Shown here: positions 25,407 to 34,997 of the stretch, one piece after another
How the letters are laid out: every line of letters begins with the position of its first letter
How positions within the stretch are numbered: the stretch's first letter is position 1
From: Alphaproteobacteria bacterium
Lineage (GTDB): Bacteria; Pseudomonadota; Alphaproteobacteria; Caulobacterales; Caulobacteraceae
Direction: 5' to 3'
Assembly: GCA_025359785.1 (NCBI GenBank)
Contig: JANYET010000069.1
Coordinates: 1-46,618 of the forward strand
DNA length: 46,618 nt
Made by a program: the position numbers and the translations under genes
Notes under the pieces: model-generated
The model's input: the letters and a program-made list of their open reading frames with translations, nothing else
Told to the model about the DNA's origin: nothing
Database searches by the model: none

Positions 25407-27329
25407 ATGGACGACGAAGCCGAACTCGATCGCGCGCTTGAGAGCGCGCACCTGCCGGCGCTGCTGGCCGCGATGGTTCACATCACCGGCGACGCCGGCT
25501 GGGTGAAGTCGGAATGGACGCCAGCCTATGTGCCCCTGTCGCGCGGCGAGACCGGGCTCGCGCCCGAGGTCCAGGCCGAGATCCGCGCCAAGGCCAAGAC
25601 GGTTATCCAGGCCTATCTGGCCGATCGCGTGGTGAAGACGCCATCGCCGGAAGGCGCGACGCTGCGCGCGATGATGGACTTCGTGGGCGGCATGCCGGTG
25701 CCGGAAGAATACGCCGACTTCCTCACCGACGAGCTCGCCATCTCCGGCAAGTCCAGCAAGGACCCGCAGTTCGAGCAGCCGACGCTGCAGGCGGCCGCGC
25801 GCAAGCTGAAGGTGCTGGTGATCGGCGCCGGCATGTCGGGCCTGCTGACCGGCATCCGGCTTTCCCAGGCCGGTGTCGACTTCGAGATCGTGGAGTCCAA
25901 CCCCGATGTGGGCGGCACCTGGCTGGTGAACACCTATCCAGGCTGCCGGGTCGACAACTCCAACCACATGTACAGCTACTCCTTCGAGCCGAACCACGGC
26001 TGGCCGCAGCATTTCTCGCCGCAGCCGGAGCTGCTGAAATACTTCCAGGGCGTCGCGGCCAAGTACGACCTGAAGAAGCGCATCCGCTTTGAGACTCGCG
26101 TCGAGAGCCTGACCTGGGACGAGGCCGGGTCCGTCTGGCGGGTCGCGTTGAAGGGCAATGACGGCCGCGCGGAGACCGTCGAGGTCAACGCCGTCGTCAC
26201 CGCGGTGGGCCAGCTCAACACGCCGCGCATCCCGCAGATCGAAGGTGTCGGGACGTTCGAAGGCCGAGCCTTCCACTCGGCCGAGTGGCGCCACGACGTC
26301 GACCTGACCGGCAAGCGCGTGGCGGTGATCGGCACCGGCGCCTCGGCCTATCAGTTCGTGCCGGAGATCGCGCCGAAGGTGGCGACCCTGAAGGTTTTCC
26401 AGCGCACGCCGCCCTGGGGCCTGCCCGTGCCGCACTATCACGAGGACGTCCCGGAGGGCATGAAGTGGCTGCTCGACCACGTGCCCTATTACGACAAGTG
26501 GTATCGCTTCTGGCTGTTCTGGACGACCACCGAGGGCTTCCTGCCGATGGTCAAGGCCGACGAGGGCTGGAACGGTCCGCCGACCGCGGTGGGCGCGGCC
26601 AACCTTGAGCTGCGCGAAATGGCCGCCGCAGCGCTGGCCGCCCAGGTCACCGAGCGGCCGGACCTGCTGCCCAACGTGGTGCCCACCTATCCCCTGGGCG
26701 GCAAGCGGGCGGTGCTGGACAACGGCGTCTGGCTGGGCGCGCTGAAGCGGCCGAACGTCGAGCTGATCACCCAGGCCATCGTCAAGGTCACGCCGAAGGG
26801 CGTTGTCACCGCCGACGGGGTAGAGCACGAGGTCGATGTGCTGATCTACGGCACGGGCTTCACCGCCTCCAAGTTCCTCTCCGGCCTCAAGGTCACCGGC
26901 CGCGGCGGGCGCGAACTGCACGATGTCTGGGCTGGCGACGCGCGGGCCTATCTCGGCATGACCAGCCCCGGGTTCCCCAACTTCTTCATGATCTATGGGC
27001 CCAACACCAACATCGTCGTGAACGGCTCGATCATCTTCTTCTCCGAATGTTCGGTCCGCTACATCGTGGGCGCGCTCAGGCTGCTGGCCGAGACCGGCGC
27101 CAAGGCCATCGAGGTCAAGACGGCGGTCCACGACGACTTCAACATCCGGGTCGACGAGGCCAACAAGGGCTGGGCCTGGGGCTCGGCCGGCGTCTCCAGC
27201 TGGTACAAGAACGAGTTCGGCCGCGTCAGCCAGAACTGGCCCTTCGGCCTGATCGACTACTGGCGTGCGACACTGGCGCCCAACTGGGATGATTTCGTAC
27301 TGACCAAGCAGCCGGAGCCGGTGGCCTAA
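25407..27329 (+). CDS. Baeyer-Villiger monooxygenase, 4-hydroxyacetophenone monooxygenase-like
   Basis: A 640-residue class B flavoprotein that would insert oxygen into a ketone to give an ester, using FAD and NADPH. It has an N-terminal extension of about 130 residues before the FAD motif GAGMSG (residues 140–145), then the fingerprint FEGRAFHSAEWR (family form FxGxxxHxxxW, with Arg where P/D is usual), and the NADPH motif GTGASAYQF. The length and long N-terminal extension match 4-hydroxyacetophenone monooxygenases rather than cyclohexanone types. A palindromic element lies between it and the next gene. Adjacent esterase-like hydrolases fit cleavage of its ester product. Confidence 0.9.
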   Translation: MDDEAELDRALESAHLPALLAAMVHITGDAGWVKSEWTPAYVPLSRGETGLAPEVQAEIRAKAKTVIQAYLADRVVKTPSPEGATLRAMMDFVGGMPVPEEYADFLTDELAISGKSSKDPQFEQPTLQAAARKLKVLVIGAGMSGLLTGIRLSQAGVDFEIVESNPDVGGTWLVNTYPGCRVDNSNHMYSYSFEPNHGWPQHFSPQPELLKYFQGVAAKYDLKKRIRFETRVESLTWDEAGSVWRVALKGNDGRAETVEVNAVVTAVGQLNTPRIPQIEGVGTFEGRAFHSAEWRHDVDLTGKRVAVIGTGASAYQFVPEIAPKVATLKVFQRTPPWGLPVPHYHEDVPEGMKWLLDHVPYYDKWYRFWLFWTTTEGFLPMVKADEGWNGPPTAVGAANLELREMAAAALAAQVTERPDLLPNVVPTYPLGGKRAVLDNGVWLGALKRPNVELITQAIVKVTPKGVVTADGVEHEVDVLIYGTGFTASKFLSGLKVTGRGGRELHDVWAGDARAYLGMTSPGFPNFFMIYGPNTNIVVNGSIIFFSECSVRYIVGALRLLAETGAKAIEVKTAVHDDFNIRVDEANKGWAWGSAGVSSWYKNEFGRVSQNWPFGLIDYWRATLAPNWDDFVLTKQPEPVA

Positions 27330-27362
27330 GGTCTGGACTCAATCGGGTTTCCGCAAATGCTC

Positions 27363-27474
27363 CGTCATCCCGGCCGAAAGCCCGCACTTCGGGCTGTAGA
27401 GCCGGGCCCCAGGGCGGCCGCACAGCTTGAACCCCTGGGTCCCGGCTCTCCGCTACGCTACGGCCGGGATGACG
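27363..27474. repeat. REP-like palindromic intergenic element
   Basis: Outer arms CGTCATCCCGGCCG (27363–27376) and the exact complement at 27461–27474. Inner arms starting AGAGCCGGG near 27398 pair with a CCCGGCTCT ending near 27450, nearly perfect. The whole can fold into a long interrupted cruciform. Its CGCTACGCTACGGC segment recurs inverted near 21970. The type is common between genes of alphaproteobacteria. Confidence 0.8.
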
Positions 27475-27546
27475 CGGCTCTTATGCGTTTTAGGGTTCGC
27501 GAGAGATTTGGCTGACCACAAAACCAGACCCCAGAGGGATAAAAAC

Positions 27547-27975
27547 ATGAGCGATATCGAAGGCGGCTGCGCCTGCGGCAAGGTGCGGTTCAAGGTCACG
27601 GCGCCCTTCATGGGCATGGCGGTCTGCCACTGCACGGACTGCCAGAAGGCGTCCGGCGGCGCGGCGGTCTATGTCGCCATCGCGGGGAAGGACAGCGTGG
27701 TGGTGACCCAGGGCTCGCCCAAGGTCTACGCCAGCCCTGGCGACAGCGGCCAGGATGTCGGGCGCGCCTTCTGCGCCGATTGCGGGACGCCGCTCTATTC
27801 CCTGCTCGGGCCGGAACTGCCGATCACGCCGGTCAAGGTGGGCGCGCTGGACGACGCATCCGCTCTGTCGCCAAGCATGCACCTCTACACCGACTCCGCG
27901 CCCGCCTGGCACCTGATGGACGACACCATCCCGCGTTTCGCCAAGGCGCCGCCGGCCGGTCCGCCACCGTCATAG
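27547..27975 (+). CDS. GFA/CENP-V family zinc protein
   Basis: A 142-residue protein of the glutathione-dependent formaldehyde-activating (Gfa)/CENP-V family. The zinc cysteines are in GGCACGKVRF, VCHCTDCQKASG and FCADCGTPLY. Despite the family name most members have no proven formaldehyde activity. ATG 27547 is preferred, with GAGGG 8–12 nt upstream; the frame is open from 27427 but that part is the palindromic element. It is followed 10 bp later by a dienelactone hydrolase gene, so the two probably form a pair. Confidence 0.88.
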   Translation: MSDIEGGCACGKVRFKVTAPFMGMAVCHCTDCQKASGGAAVYVAIAGKDSVVVTQGSPKVYASPGDSGQDVGRAFCADCGTPLYSLLGPELPITPVKVGALDDASALSPSMHLYTDSAPAWHLMDDTIPRFAKAPPAGPPPS

Positions 27976-27985
27976 CGAGGCTCCC

Positions 27986-28717
27986 ATGAGAACCGAGGAT
28001 ATCGAATATCACGCCGACGGCGCGCGCCTGGTCGGCTACCTGGCGGTGGAAGACACGCGCTCCGGCCAGCGGCCCGGCGTGCTGATCGCTCCCGAGGGCG
28101 GCGGCCTGGTTGACCTGACCAAGTCGATCGCCCGGCGGCTCGCCGAGGCGGGCTATGTCGCGTTCGCCATGGACTACTATGGCGACGGCCAGCCGTTGGC
28201 CGACATGAGCCAGGCGATGCCAAGGATCATGGCGTTCATGGCGGAGCCTCTGACCATCCGGGCGCGGGCGGCCGAGGCCCTGGCGGTGCTCGCCCGGCAA
28301 CCCGAGACGGATGCCGGCAGGCTCGCGGCGATCGGCTACTGTTTCGGCGGCACGACGGTGCTGGAACTGGCGCGCGGCGGCGCGGACCTGAAAGCGGTGG
28401 TCGGCTTCCACTCCGGTCTCGGCACCGCCCGGCCGCAGGACGCCAAGGCCATCAAGGCCAAGGTGCTGACCTGTATCGGTTATCGCGACCCGATCATCCC
28501 CGCCGACCAGCGTCTGGCCTTTGAGACCGAGATGAACGAGGGCGGCGTCGACTGGCGGATGAACCTCTATGGCCAGGCGGGCCACAGCTTCACCAACCCC
28601 GGCGTCGGCGCCATGGGCCGCGAGGGGTTCGAGTATCATCAGCCGACCGACCGCCGATCATGGGCCGCGATGATCGATCTGTTCGACGAGACCCTCGGAC
28701 CGGTCCGCGTGGCCTGA
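27986..28717 (+). CDS. Dienelactone hydrolase family protein
   Basis: A 243-residue alpha/beta-hydrolase of the dienelactone hydrolase type. The nucleophile is Cys119 in AAIGYCFGGTTVLEL, with the acid in CIGYRDPIIP and the histidine in GQAGHSFTNP. Family enzymes open lactone rings in aromatic catabolism, but many act on other esters. GAGG is 6–8 nt before the ATG. It follows the GFA gene by 10 bp and converges on the molybdenum hydroxylase operon with 6 bp between stops. No other ring-cleavage genes are nearby, so the role in an aromatic pathway is unproven. Confidence 0.9.
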   Translation: MRTEDIEYHADGARLVGYLAVEDTRSGQRPGVLIAPEGGGLVDLTKSIARRLAEAGYVAFAMDYYGDGQPLADMSQAMPRIMAFMAEPLTIRARAAEALAVLARQPETDAGRLAAIGYCFGGTTVLELARGGADLKAVVGFHSGLGTARPQDAKAIKAKVLTCIGYRDPIIPADQRLAFETEMNEGGVDWRMNLYGQAGHSFTNPGVGAMGREGFEYHQPTDRRSWAAMIDLFDETLGPVRVA

Positions 28718-28723
28718 CCGGCC

Positions 28724-31015
28724 TCAGGCCTTCATCGCCTTCAGCACCGCCGCGGGGCGGATCGGCAGGTCGCGGACCCGCGCGCCGACGGCGTTGAAGA
28801 TGGCGTTGCCGATCGCCGGGCCCACCACCGTGGTCGCCGGCTCGCCGAGGCCCACCGGCGGCTCGCTCGAGGCCACGAACTCGATGTCGAGGTCTGGCAC
28901 ATCGGCCATCCGCAGCGGGGTATAGGTGCCCAGGTTGGTGTCCTTCACCTGGCCGTCGCGGAACTCGGTGCCCTCGAACAGCGCCAGGCTCATGCCCCAC
29001 AGCGAGGCGCCCTGCATCTGCGACAGCGCCCCGTCGGGATGGACGACCGTGCCGCAGTCGACGACCAGGTCCAGCTTCTCGACCTTGACCACGCCGGTCG
29101 CCGGATCGACCCGCACGCGGGCGGCGCAGGCGACCCAGGTCGGCATGTCGCGTTCCTGGCCGAAGGTGGTGGCCAGCCCGATGCCGGTATTCTTCGGCAG
29201 CGGCTTGCCCCAGCCGGCCTTGGCGGCGACGCGGGCCAGCACGGCGGCCTGGCGTTTCGCCCCGCCCGTGGCGGTCGGTCCCGAGCCCGCGTTGCGCCCC
29301 GCCGCGTCCAGCAGCTTCAGGCGGAAGGCGAGGGGATCGACGCCCTGGGCGTGGGCCGCCTCGTCCATGAAGCTTTCCAGCGCCCAGTTGGTCCAGCCCG
29401 GCCCGACGGAGCGCAGCCAGCCCGGCCGGAAGGTGGCGTTGGCCAGGTCGTTGTTCACCGCCCGCACCCGCTGGGCGCCGACCGTGTACCAGTGGTCCGC
29501 GCCATTGATCGCGAACGGGTCATAGGCGACGCCGTTCACGCCCTTGGGCATGAAGAACGGGGCCATGGCCAGCGTCGGCCAGCCGGCGGCGGCGGTGTGC
29601 TCCATGGCCGTCACGCGGCCCGTCTCGCCGAACGCCATCCGCAGGGTCTGCACCGACGGCGAGCGCGGGGAATCGAAGCGGCTGTCGTCGGCCCGCGTGA
29701 ACACCAGCTTCACCGGCTTGCCCAGCGCCTTGGACGCCAGCGCCGCGCCCACCGCATAGTCGCCATTCAGCCGCCGCCCGAAGCCGCCGCCCAACAGGTA
29801 GCTCTTCATCACGATGCTGGCCTCGGGCCGGTCCAGCGCCTTGGCGAGCCACGGCAGCACCAAAGACTGCCACTGGTTGCCGGTGTGGATCTCCCAGACG
29901 CCGTCTTTCTCGAAGGCCAGCGCGTTGACCGGCTCCATCTGGAAGTGCAGGGCGGTCGCTGTCGTGTATGTCGCCTCGACTTTGGACTTGGCCGCGGCGA
30001 AGGCGGCATCGACGCCGGGGTCGTTCACCGCCATGCCGCCGGTCTTGGGATCGGCGATCAGCTCGACCGCGCGGCGCTGCAGATCAGCTTCCGACACCTT
30101 GGCCGCCGGGCCCGAGGTCCAGGTCACCTTGACCAGATCGCAGGCCCGGGTCGCGGCGATGAAGCTGTCGGCCACCACCACCACCCAGCCTGGCACGGTG
30201 CCGGACGGATCTGTGAGCGCGATGGATTTCTGATAGCCCGGCACCGCCTTGGCGGCGCTGTCGTCGATCGAGACCACGACGCTGTCGTTGCGGGTCGGCG
30301 GCAGTTTCGGCCGCGCGTAGACCATGCCCGGAACCTTGGCGTCGAGGCCATAGAGGCCCTGGCCGTTGGTCTTGTCCGGAATGTCGCGCGCGCGGGCCGC
30401 CTTGCCGACCAGCCGCCGCTCGGCCGCCGGCTTCATCGGCAGCTTGGCCAACTGTTCGGCCGTGAGGCTGCGGGCGAGCGCGCCGCGCTTGACGATCTCA
30501 CCATAGGAGACCGACGCCTTGCCGGCATGGATCGCGCCGTTGCGCGCCACACAGGCGCCGGGCGCGACCTTCAGCAGCTTGGCGCCTTCCTCGATCAGCG
30601 CCATGCGGCCGGCGGCGCCGGCCTGGCTGTAGATCGGATAGCTCTGCCACACCGACCAACTGCCGCCGGTGACCATCAGGCCCCATTTGGGATCGGAATC
30701 GACCGTCTTGATCCGCACCTTCGACCAGTCGGCCTCCAGCTCGTCGGCGACGATGCGGGCGATGGCGGTGCCGACATGCTGGCCCAGCTCGGCGCGGATC
30801 ACGTTGACGGTGACGATCCCCTCGCGGTCGATGGAATACCATAGAGTCGGCGCGAAGCCGGCGGGCGCGGCGCTGGCCGCGCTGGCCTCGCCGGCAAAGC
30901 CCATGGCGACGCCGGCGCTGGTGGCGGCGATCAGGAACCCGCGGCGCGACAGGGCGCCCGAAAGGTCTTCCGAAAGGTCCCCAGAAACGTCTCCGGGTCG
31001 GGTCACGGCGTTCAT
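28724..31015 (-). CDS. iorB: Molybdopterin-binding subunit of an isoquinoline 1-oxidoreductase-type hydroxylase
   Basis: A 763-residue large subunit of the xanthine oxidase superfamily, in the form with a Tat signal ([17 protein letters not shown]) as in IorB and aldehyde dehydrogenases of that type. Two halves are seen, with molybdopterin-site segments [34 protein letters not shown] and the C-terminal catalytic Glu in [19 protein letters not shown]. The start ATG 31015 overlaps the stop of the Fe-S subunit (ATGA). The enzyme would hydroxylate an N-heterocycle or aldehyde in the periplasm. No FAD subunit and no XdhC-type chaperone gene are adjacent. Confidence 0.9.
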   Translation of the reverse strand: MNAVTRPGDVSGDLSEDLSGALSRRGFLIAATSAGVAMGFAGEASAASAAPAGFAPTLWYSIDREGIVTVNVIRAELGQHVGTAIARIVADELEADWSKVRIKTVDSDPKWGLMVTGGSWSVWQSYPIYSQAGAAGRMALIEEGAKLLKVAPGACVARNGAIHAGKASVSYGEIVKRGALARSLTAEQLAKLPMKPAAERRLVGKAARARDIPDKTNGQGLYGLDAKVPGMVYARPKLPPTRNDSVVVSIDDSAAKAVPGYQKSIALTDPSGTVPGWVVVVADSFIAATRACDLVKVTWTSGPAAKVSEADLQRRAVELIADPKTGGMAVNDPGVDAAFAAAKSKVEATYTTATALHFQMEPVNALAFEKDGVWEIHTGNQWQSLVLPWLAKALDRPEASIVMKSYLLGGGFGRRLNGDYAVGAALASKALGKPVKLVFTRADDSRFDSPRSPSVQTLRMAFGETGRVTAMEHTAAAGWPTLAMAPFFMPKGVNGVAYDPFAINGADHWYTVGAQRVRAVNNDLANATFRPGWLRSVGPGWTNWALESFMDEAAHAQGVDPLAFRLKLLDAAGRNAGSGPTATGGAKRQAAVLARVAAKAGWGKPLPKNTGIGLATTFGQERDMPTWVACAARVRVDPATGVVKVEKLDLVVDCGTVVHPDGALSQMQGASLWGMSLALFEGTEFRDGQVKDTNLGTYTPLRMADVPDLDIEFVASSEPPVGLGEPATTVVGPAIGNAIFNAVGARVRDLPIRPAAVLKAMKA

Positions 31016-31494
31016 GCGTGCGCTCCCTGCTTGGTCTTGCCCGCCTTGGATTTGGCCGCCAGCTTGATCGCCTGCTTGATCCGCACATAGGCCATGCAGC
31101 GGCAGAGGTTGCCGTTCATACCCTGGTCGATCTCGGCGTCGGTGGGATGCGGTTTGGCGGCCAGCAAGGCGGCGGCCTGCATGATCTGGCCGGACTGGCA
31201 GTAGCCGCATTGCGGGGCCTGGGCCTCGATCCAGGCGAGCTGCACCGGGTGCGTGCCGTGCGGGTCCAGCCCCTCGATAGTGGTCACCGATTTGCCAGCG
31301 ACGGCGCTCAGCGGGGTGATGCAGGACCGCACCGCCTTGCCGTCGATATGCACGGTGCAGGCCCCGCACTGGCCGATGCCACAGCCGAACTTGGTGCCGG
31401 TCAGCCCGACCTCGTCGCGAATGACCCACAACAGGGGCGCGTTATCCGGCCCGGCGACACTGACCTGCCGGCCGTTGATCTTCAGTGTGGTCAT
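31012..31494 (-). CDS. iorA: (2Fe-2S) subunit of the molybdenum hydroxylase (IorA-like)
   Basis: A 160-residue electron-transfer subunit with two [2Fe-2S] clusters. The plant-type N-terminal domain has [20 protein letters not shown] and RSC, and the C-terminal helical domain has [13 protein letters not shown] and [14 protein letters not shown]. It has no signal peptide, so it would be exported together with the Tat-bearing partner. GGGAG 7 nt before ATG 31494 sets the start; the frame open to 31761 covers palindromic non-coding DNA. The last ~15 residues are Lys-rich. It is first in the two-gene operon. Confidence 0.93.
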   Translation of the reverse strand: MTTLKINGRQVSVAGPDNAPLLWVIRDEVGLTGTKFGCGIGQCGACTVHIDGKAVRSCITPLSAVAGKSVTTIEGLDPHGTHPVQLAWIEAQAPQCGYCQSGQIMQAAALLAAKPHPTDAEIDQGMNGNLCRCMAYVRIKQAIKLAAKSKAGKTKQGAHA

Positions 31495-31814
31495 CGCGCA
31501 GCTCCCGTCGTGATTGGGGGTAGCGGACGCCGAACTCGCGCGTTCGGCAACGGCTATTTTGCGTGGACGGTCACGGTGACCTTGCGGTAGCCCGCTCCTC
31601 TCCCAGGCGGGCCGCCATGGGAGAGGTTGGGAGAGGGCGGCGCTGAGGCTGGATCTGCGCTCCGGTTGGACCCGTGAGGCGAGAGGATGCGGCCGGCCAA
31701 GGCTTAGGGAGGACCTCGCGCCAAGTCGCCCTCTCCCGGCCTCTCCCGCGATGCTGCGCATCTGCGAGAGGAGGAGGGTAGGGGAAGCCGGGATTTCAGG
31801 GATTTCGCCGCAAG
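31495..31814. other. 320-bp non-coding region with nested palindromes
   Basis: No credible gene. A near-perfect hairpin is at 31597–31626 (arms CCTCTCCCA/TGGGAGAGG), and an 11-bp arm at 31629–31639 is complemented at 31727–31737 around about 90 nt. Repeated CCTCTCCC blocks are typical of dispersed alphaproteobacterial intergenic repeats. Confidence 0.65.
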
Positions 31815-31891
<77 letters not shown>

Positions 31892-31922
31892 AACTTGGGA
31901 CCGCGTGAAACGCGAGGGGCGT

Positions 31923-31951
31923 CTGATAGGTCCGAGGGGGAATCGTGTCAA
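31923..31951 (-). promoter_or_regulatory. Candidate promoter of tRNA-Asp
   Basis: Read on the minus strand: TTGACA (31951–31946), a 17-nt spacer, TATCAG (31928–31923), ending 31 nt before the mature tRNA. Confidence 0.55.
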
Positions 31952-32068
31952 CGGAAGATACGGGGGAAGACGCAGGGCAAGATGCGGGGCGGAGCGGGAC
32001 AGGCGCCGGTTTTCTGTGAGGTTTGGGCTCGTGTTTCGTGAGCTTTCCGCGCCGCAACACGACCCTGT

Positions 32069-32097
32069 TTGAAACCGCCCGAGGTGTGGTCTAGAAC
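32069..32097 (+). promoter_or_regulatory. Candidate promoter of the nuo operon
   Basis: TTGAAAC at 32069–32075, a 14-nt spacer, then TCTAGAAC at 32090–32097 (7 of 8 to GCTANAWC). The nuoA start codon is 27 nt downstream, with GAGAGG in between as ribosome site. Confidence 0.6.
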
Positions 32098-32123
32098 GGC
32101 CCGCGACTCCCCCGAGAGGCACC

Positions 32124-32501
32124 ATGACCGCGTTCCTGCTCCAGTACCTGCCCATCGTGATCTTCTTAGGCATCGCGGCGGCGCTGGGCATCATCTTCAT
32201 CGTCTTCGCGAGCGTCGTCGCGCCCAAGGCGCCGGACCCCGAGAAGCTGTCGTCCTACGAGTGCGGCTTCAACGCCTTCGATGACGCGCGGATGAAGTTC
32301 GACGTGCGATTCTATCTGGTCTCGATCCTGTTCATCATCTTCGACCTGGAAGTGGCCTTCCTGTTTCCCTGGGCCGTCGCGCTGATGAAGCTGCCGGCGG
32401 CCACCGGCCAGTTCGCCTTCTGGTCGATGATGAGCTTCCTGGGCGTGCTCACCGTGGGCTTCATCTACGAGTGGAAAAAGGGAGCCCTGGAATGGGAGTG
32501 A
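32124..32501 (+). CDS. nuoA: NADH-quinone oxidoreductase subunit A
   Basis: A 125-residue membrane subunit of complex I with three helices. The conserved loop [23 protein letters not shown] is present between helices 1 and 2 and contains the redox-sensitive Cys near the quinone site (split over two lines in most alignments). It is the first gene of the nuo operon, 27 nt after a good candidate promoter, with GAGAGG before the ATG. Its TGA lies inside the beginning of nuoB (10-bp overlap). Confidence 0.97.
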   Translation: MTAFLLQYLPIVIFLGIAAALGIIFIVFASVVAPKAPDPEKLSSYECGFNAFDDARMKFDVRFYLVSILFIIFDLEVAFLFPWAVALMKLPAATGQFAFWSMMSFLGVLTVGFIYEWKKGALEWE

Positions 32502-33085
32502 TCGTTCCCGCGGGCCCGGGGGGCAACGCACCCCTCACGCCGGCTAACAGCGCCGGACGCACGACCGTTGAAGGCTACAACCCGCAAGCCCACGACCCGT
32601 TCTTCGACGGGGTGTCGCAACAGCTCGCCGACAAGGGCTTCATCACCGCCGGCGTCGACGACCTGATCACCTGGGCGCGCACCGGCTCGCTGATGTGGAT
32701 GACCTTCGGGCTGGCCTGTTGCGCGGTCGAGATGATGCAGGCCTCGATGCCGCGCTACGACCTGGAACGCTACGGCTTCGCGCCGCGCGGATCGCCGCGC
32801 CAGTCCGACGTGATGATCGTCGCCGGCACGCTGGTGAACAAGATGGCGCCGGCGCTGCGCAAGGTCTACGACCAGATGCCCGAGCCGCGCTACGTGATCT
32901 CCATGGGCTCCTGCGCCAACGGCGGCGGCTACTACTATTTCAGCTATTCGACGGTGCGCGGCTGCGACCGGATCGTGCCGGTGGACGTCTATGTGCCGGG
33001 CTGCCCGCCGACCGCCGAGGCGCTGGTCTATGGCGTGCTGCAACTGCAGAAGAAGATCCGCCGCACCGGGACGATCATGCGATGA
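32492..33085 (+). CDS. nuoB: NADH-quinone oxidoreductase subunit B
   Basis: The 197-residue peripheral-arm subunit that holds cluster N2 and passes electrons to quinone. Its four ligands are in [20 protein letters not shown] and [10 protein letters not shown]; the paired CC is normal for this subunit. ATG 32492 overlaps nuoA and has GGAG upstream; a start at 32471 would add only nuoA-overlapping residues. The N-terminal ~35 residues are a variable Gly/Ala/Pro-rich leader. Coupled to nuoC by ATGA. Confidence 0.97.
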   Translation: MGVIVPAGPGGNAPLTPANSAGRTTVEGYNPQAHDPFFDGVSQQLADKGFITAGVDDLITWARTGSLMWMTFGLACCAVEMMQASMPRYDLERYGFAPRGSPRQSDVMIVAGTLVNKMAPALRKVYDQMPEPRYVISMGSCANGGGYYYFSYSTVRGCDRIVPVDVYVPGCPPTAEALVYGVLQLQKKIRRTGTIMR

Positions 33086-33747
33086 GCTGGCCCCCGCCGC
33101 TGGCGATCCTCGAGAAACTGGGCTCCTCCGTCGTCGCCAAGTCGAAGGGCGCGATCACCGCCTATGAGGTGATGTACGGCGAGCTCAACTTCACGGGCCC
33201 TGCGGTGCGGATCGTCGAGGCCCTGACCTATCTGCGCGACCACAAGGACCTCGGCTTCCACCAGCTGATCGACCTGTGCGGCGCGGACTATCCGGAGCGG
33301 CCCCTTCGCTTCGACGTGGTCTACCACCTGCTGTCGATGACCAAGAACCTGCGCTGCCGGATCAAGGTGCAGACCGACGAGGACACCGCCGTGGCCTCGG
33401 TCACCGCCGTCTATCCCGGCGCCGACTGGTACGAGCGCGAAGCCTTCGACATGTACGGCATCTTCTTCGACGGCCACCCGGACCTGCGCCGGATCCTCAC
33501 GGACTATGGCTTCCACGGCCATCCGCTGCGCAAGGATTTCCCGATGACCGGCTACGTCGAGGTCCGCTACGACGACGAGCTGAAGCGGGTGGTCTATGAG
33601 CCGGTGAAATCCGTCGAGTGGCGCAACTGGGATTTCCTCAGTCCCTGGGAAGGCGCCGAGCCTGGCTATTCCCCGATGATTCCCGGCGACGAACGCGCCG
33701 CGCTGCCCGCTGCCCAGGCTCCGGCTGGCAAGGAGCCAGGTAAATGA
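33082..33747 (+). CDS. nuoC: NADH-quinone oxidoreductase subunit C
   Basis: A 221-residue 30-kDa-type peripheral subunit. The signature [21 protein letters not shown] and the following [23 protein letters not shown] are plain. It is separate from nuoD, as in most alphaproteobacteria and mitochondria, not fused as in E. coli. The start overlaps nuoB (ATGA) and the stop overlaps nuoD. The last ~25 residues are an Ala/Pro-rich variable tail. Confidence 0.97.
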   Translation: MSWPPPLAILEKLGSSVVAKSKGAITAYEVMYGELNFTGPAVRIVEALTYLRDHKDLGFHQLIDLCGADYPERPLRFDVVYHLLSMTKNLRCRIKVQTDEDTAVASVTAVYPGADWYEREAFDMYGIFFDGHPDLRRILTDYGFHGHPLRKDFPMTGYVEVRYDDELKRVVYEPVKSVEWRNWDFLSPWEGAEPGYSPMIPGDERAALPAAQAPAGKEPGK

Positions 33748-34997
33748 CCGGCGCCAACGCTCCCGCCAAGGCCGGCGACGTCTTCGCCCCCGACGTGCCC
33801 GCGACTCAAGAGGCGGGCGAGACCAAAGTCCGCAAGTTCAACATCAACTTCGGCCCGCAGCATCCGGCCGCGCACGGCGTGCTGCGCATGGTGCTGGAGC
33901 TGGACGGCGAGGTGGTCGAGCGCGTCGATCCGCACATCGGCCTGTTGCACCGCGGCACCGAGAAGCTGATCGAGGCCCGGCCCTATCAGCAGACGATTCC
34001 GTACTTCGACCGCCTCGACTACGTCGCGCCGATGAACCAGGAGCACGCCTACGTCATCGCGCTTGAGCGGCTGATGGGCGTGGACGTGCCGATCCGGGGA
34101 CAGCTGATCCGGGTGCTCTACTGCGAGATCGGCCGCGTCCTGAACCACATCCTGAACATCACCACCCAGGCGATGGACGTGGGCGCGCTGACCCCGCCGC
34201 TCTGGGGCTTCGAAGAGCGCGAGAAGCTCATGGTGTTCTACGAGCGCGCGTCGGGCGCGCGCATGCACGCCAACTATTTCCGGGTCGGCGGCGTCCGCCA
34301 GGACCTGCCGCCGGAGCTGGTCGAGGATATCGCCGACTGGTGCAAAAAGGTTCCGAAGGTGTTCGACGACATCGAGGGCCTGATCACCGGCAACCGCATC
34401 TTCAAGCAGCGCAACGTCGACATCGGCAAGGTGACCAAGGACGAGGCGCTGGCCTGGGGCTTCTCCGGCGTGATGGTGCGCGGCAGCGGCATCGCCTGGG
34501 ACCTGCGCCGCAGCCAGCCCTACGACTGCTACGACGAGATGGAGTTCGACGTGCCGCTGGGTGTGCACGGGGACTGCTACGACCGCTACCTCTGCCGCAT
34601 GGAAGAGATGCGCCAGTCGGTGAAGATCATGGCCCAGTGCTGCGAGCGGCTGATGAAAACGCCCGGCCCGGCGCTCAGCCCCGACAACAAGATCGCGGCC
34701 CCCAAGCGCGGTGAGATGAAGCGCTCGATGGAAGCGCTGATCCACCACTTCAAGCTGTTCACCGAGGGCTATCGTACGCCGCCGGGCGAGGTCTATGCCG
34801 CCGTCGAGGCGCCGAAGGGCGAGTTCGGCGTCTACCTGGTCTCGGACGGGACCAACCGGCCGTACCGCTGCAAGATCCGCGCGCCGAGCTATCCCTTCCT
34901 GCAGGCCATGGACTGGATGAGCCGCGGCCACATGCTGGCCGACGTCTCGGCGATCCTCGGGTCGCTGGATATCGTGTTCGGGGAGATCGACCGTTGA
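33744..34997 (+). CDS. nuoD: NADH-quinone oxidoreductase subunit D
   Basis: A 417-residue 49-kDa-type subunit that forms the quinone cavity with Nuo[21 protein letters not shown] and [13 protein letters not shown] open the protein after a 25-residue leader, and the C-terminal [25 protein letters not shown] region and [12 protein letters not shown] close it. It descends from NiFe hydrogenase large subunits but lacks their metal cysteines, as expected. Start and stop both overlap neighbours by ATGA. Confidence 0.97.
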   Translation: MTGANAPAKAGDVFAPDVPATQEAGETKVRKFNINFGPQHPAAHGVLRMVLELDGEVVERVDPHIGLLHRGTEKLIEARPYQQTIPYFDRLDYVAPMNQEHAYVIALERLMGVDVPIRGQLIRVLYCEIGRVLNHILNITTQAMDVGALTPPLWGFEEREKLMVFYERASGARMHANYFRVGGVRQDLPPELVEDIADWCKKVPKVFDDIEGLITGNRIFKQRNVDIGKVTKDEALAWGFSGVMVRGSGIAWDLRRSQPYDCYDEMEFDVPLGVHGDCYDRYLCRMEEMRQSVKIMAQCCERLMKTPGPALSPDNKIAAPKRGEMKRSMEALIHHFKLFTEGYRTPPGEVYAAVEAPKGEFGVYLVSDGTNRPYRCKIRAPSYPFLQAMDWMSRGHMLADVSAILGSLDIVFGEIDR

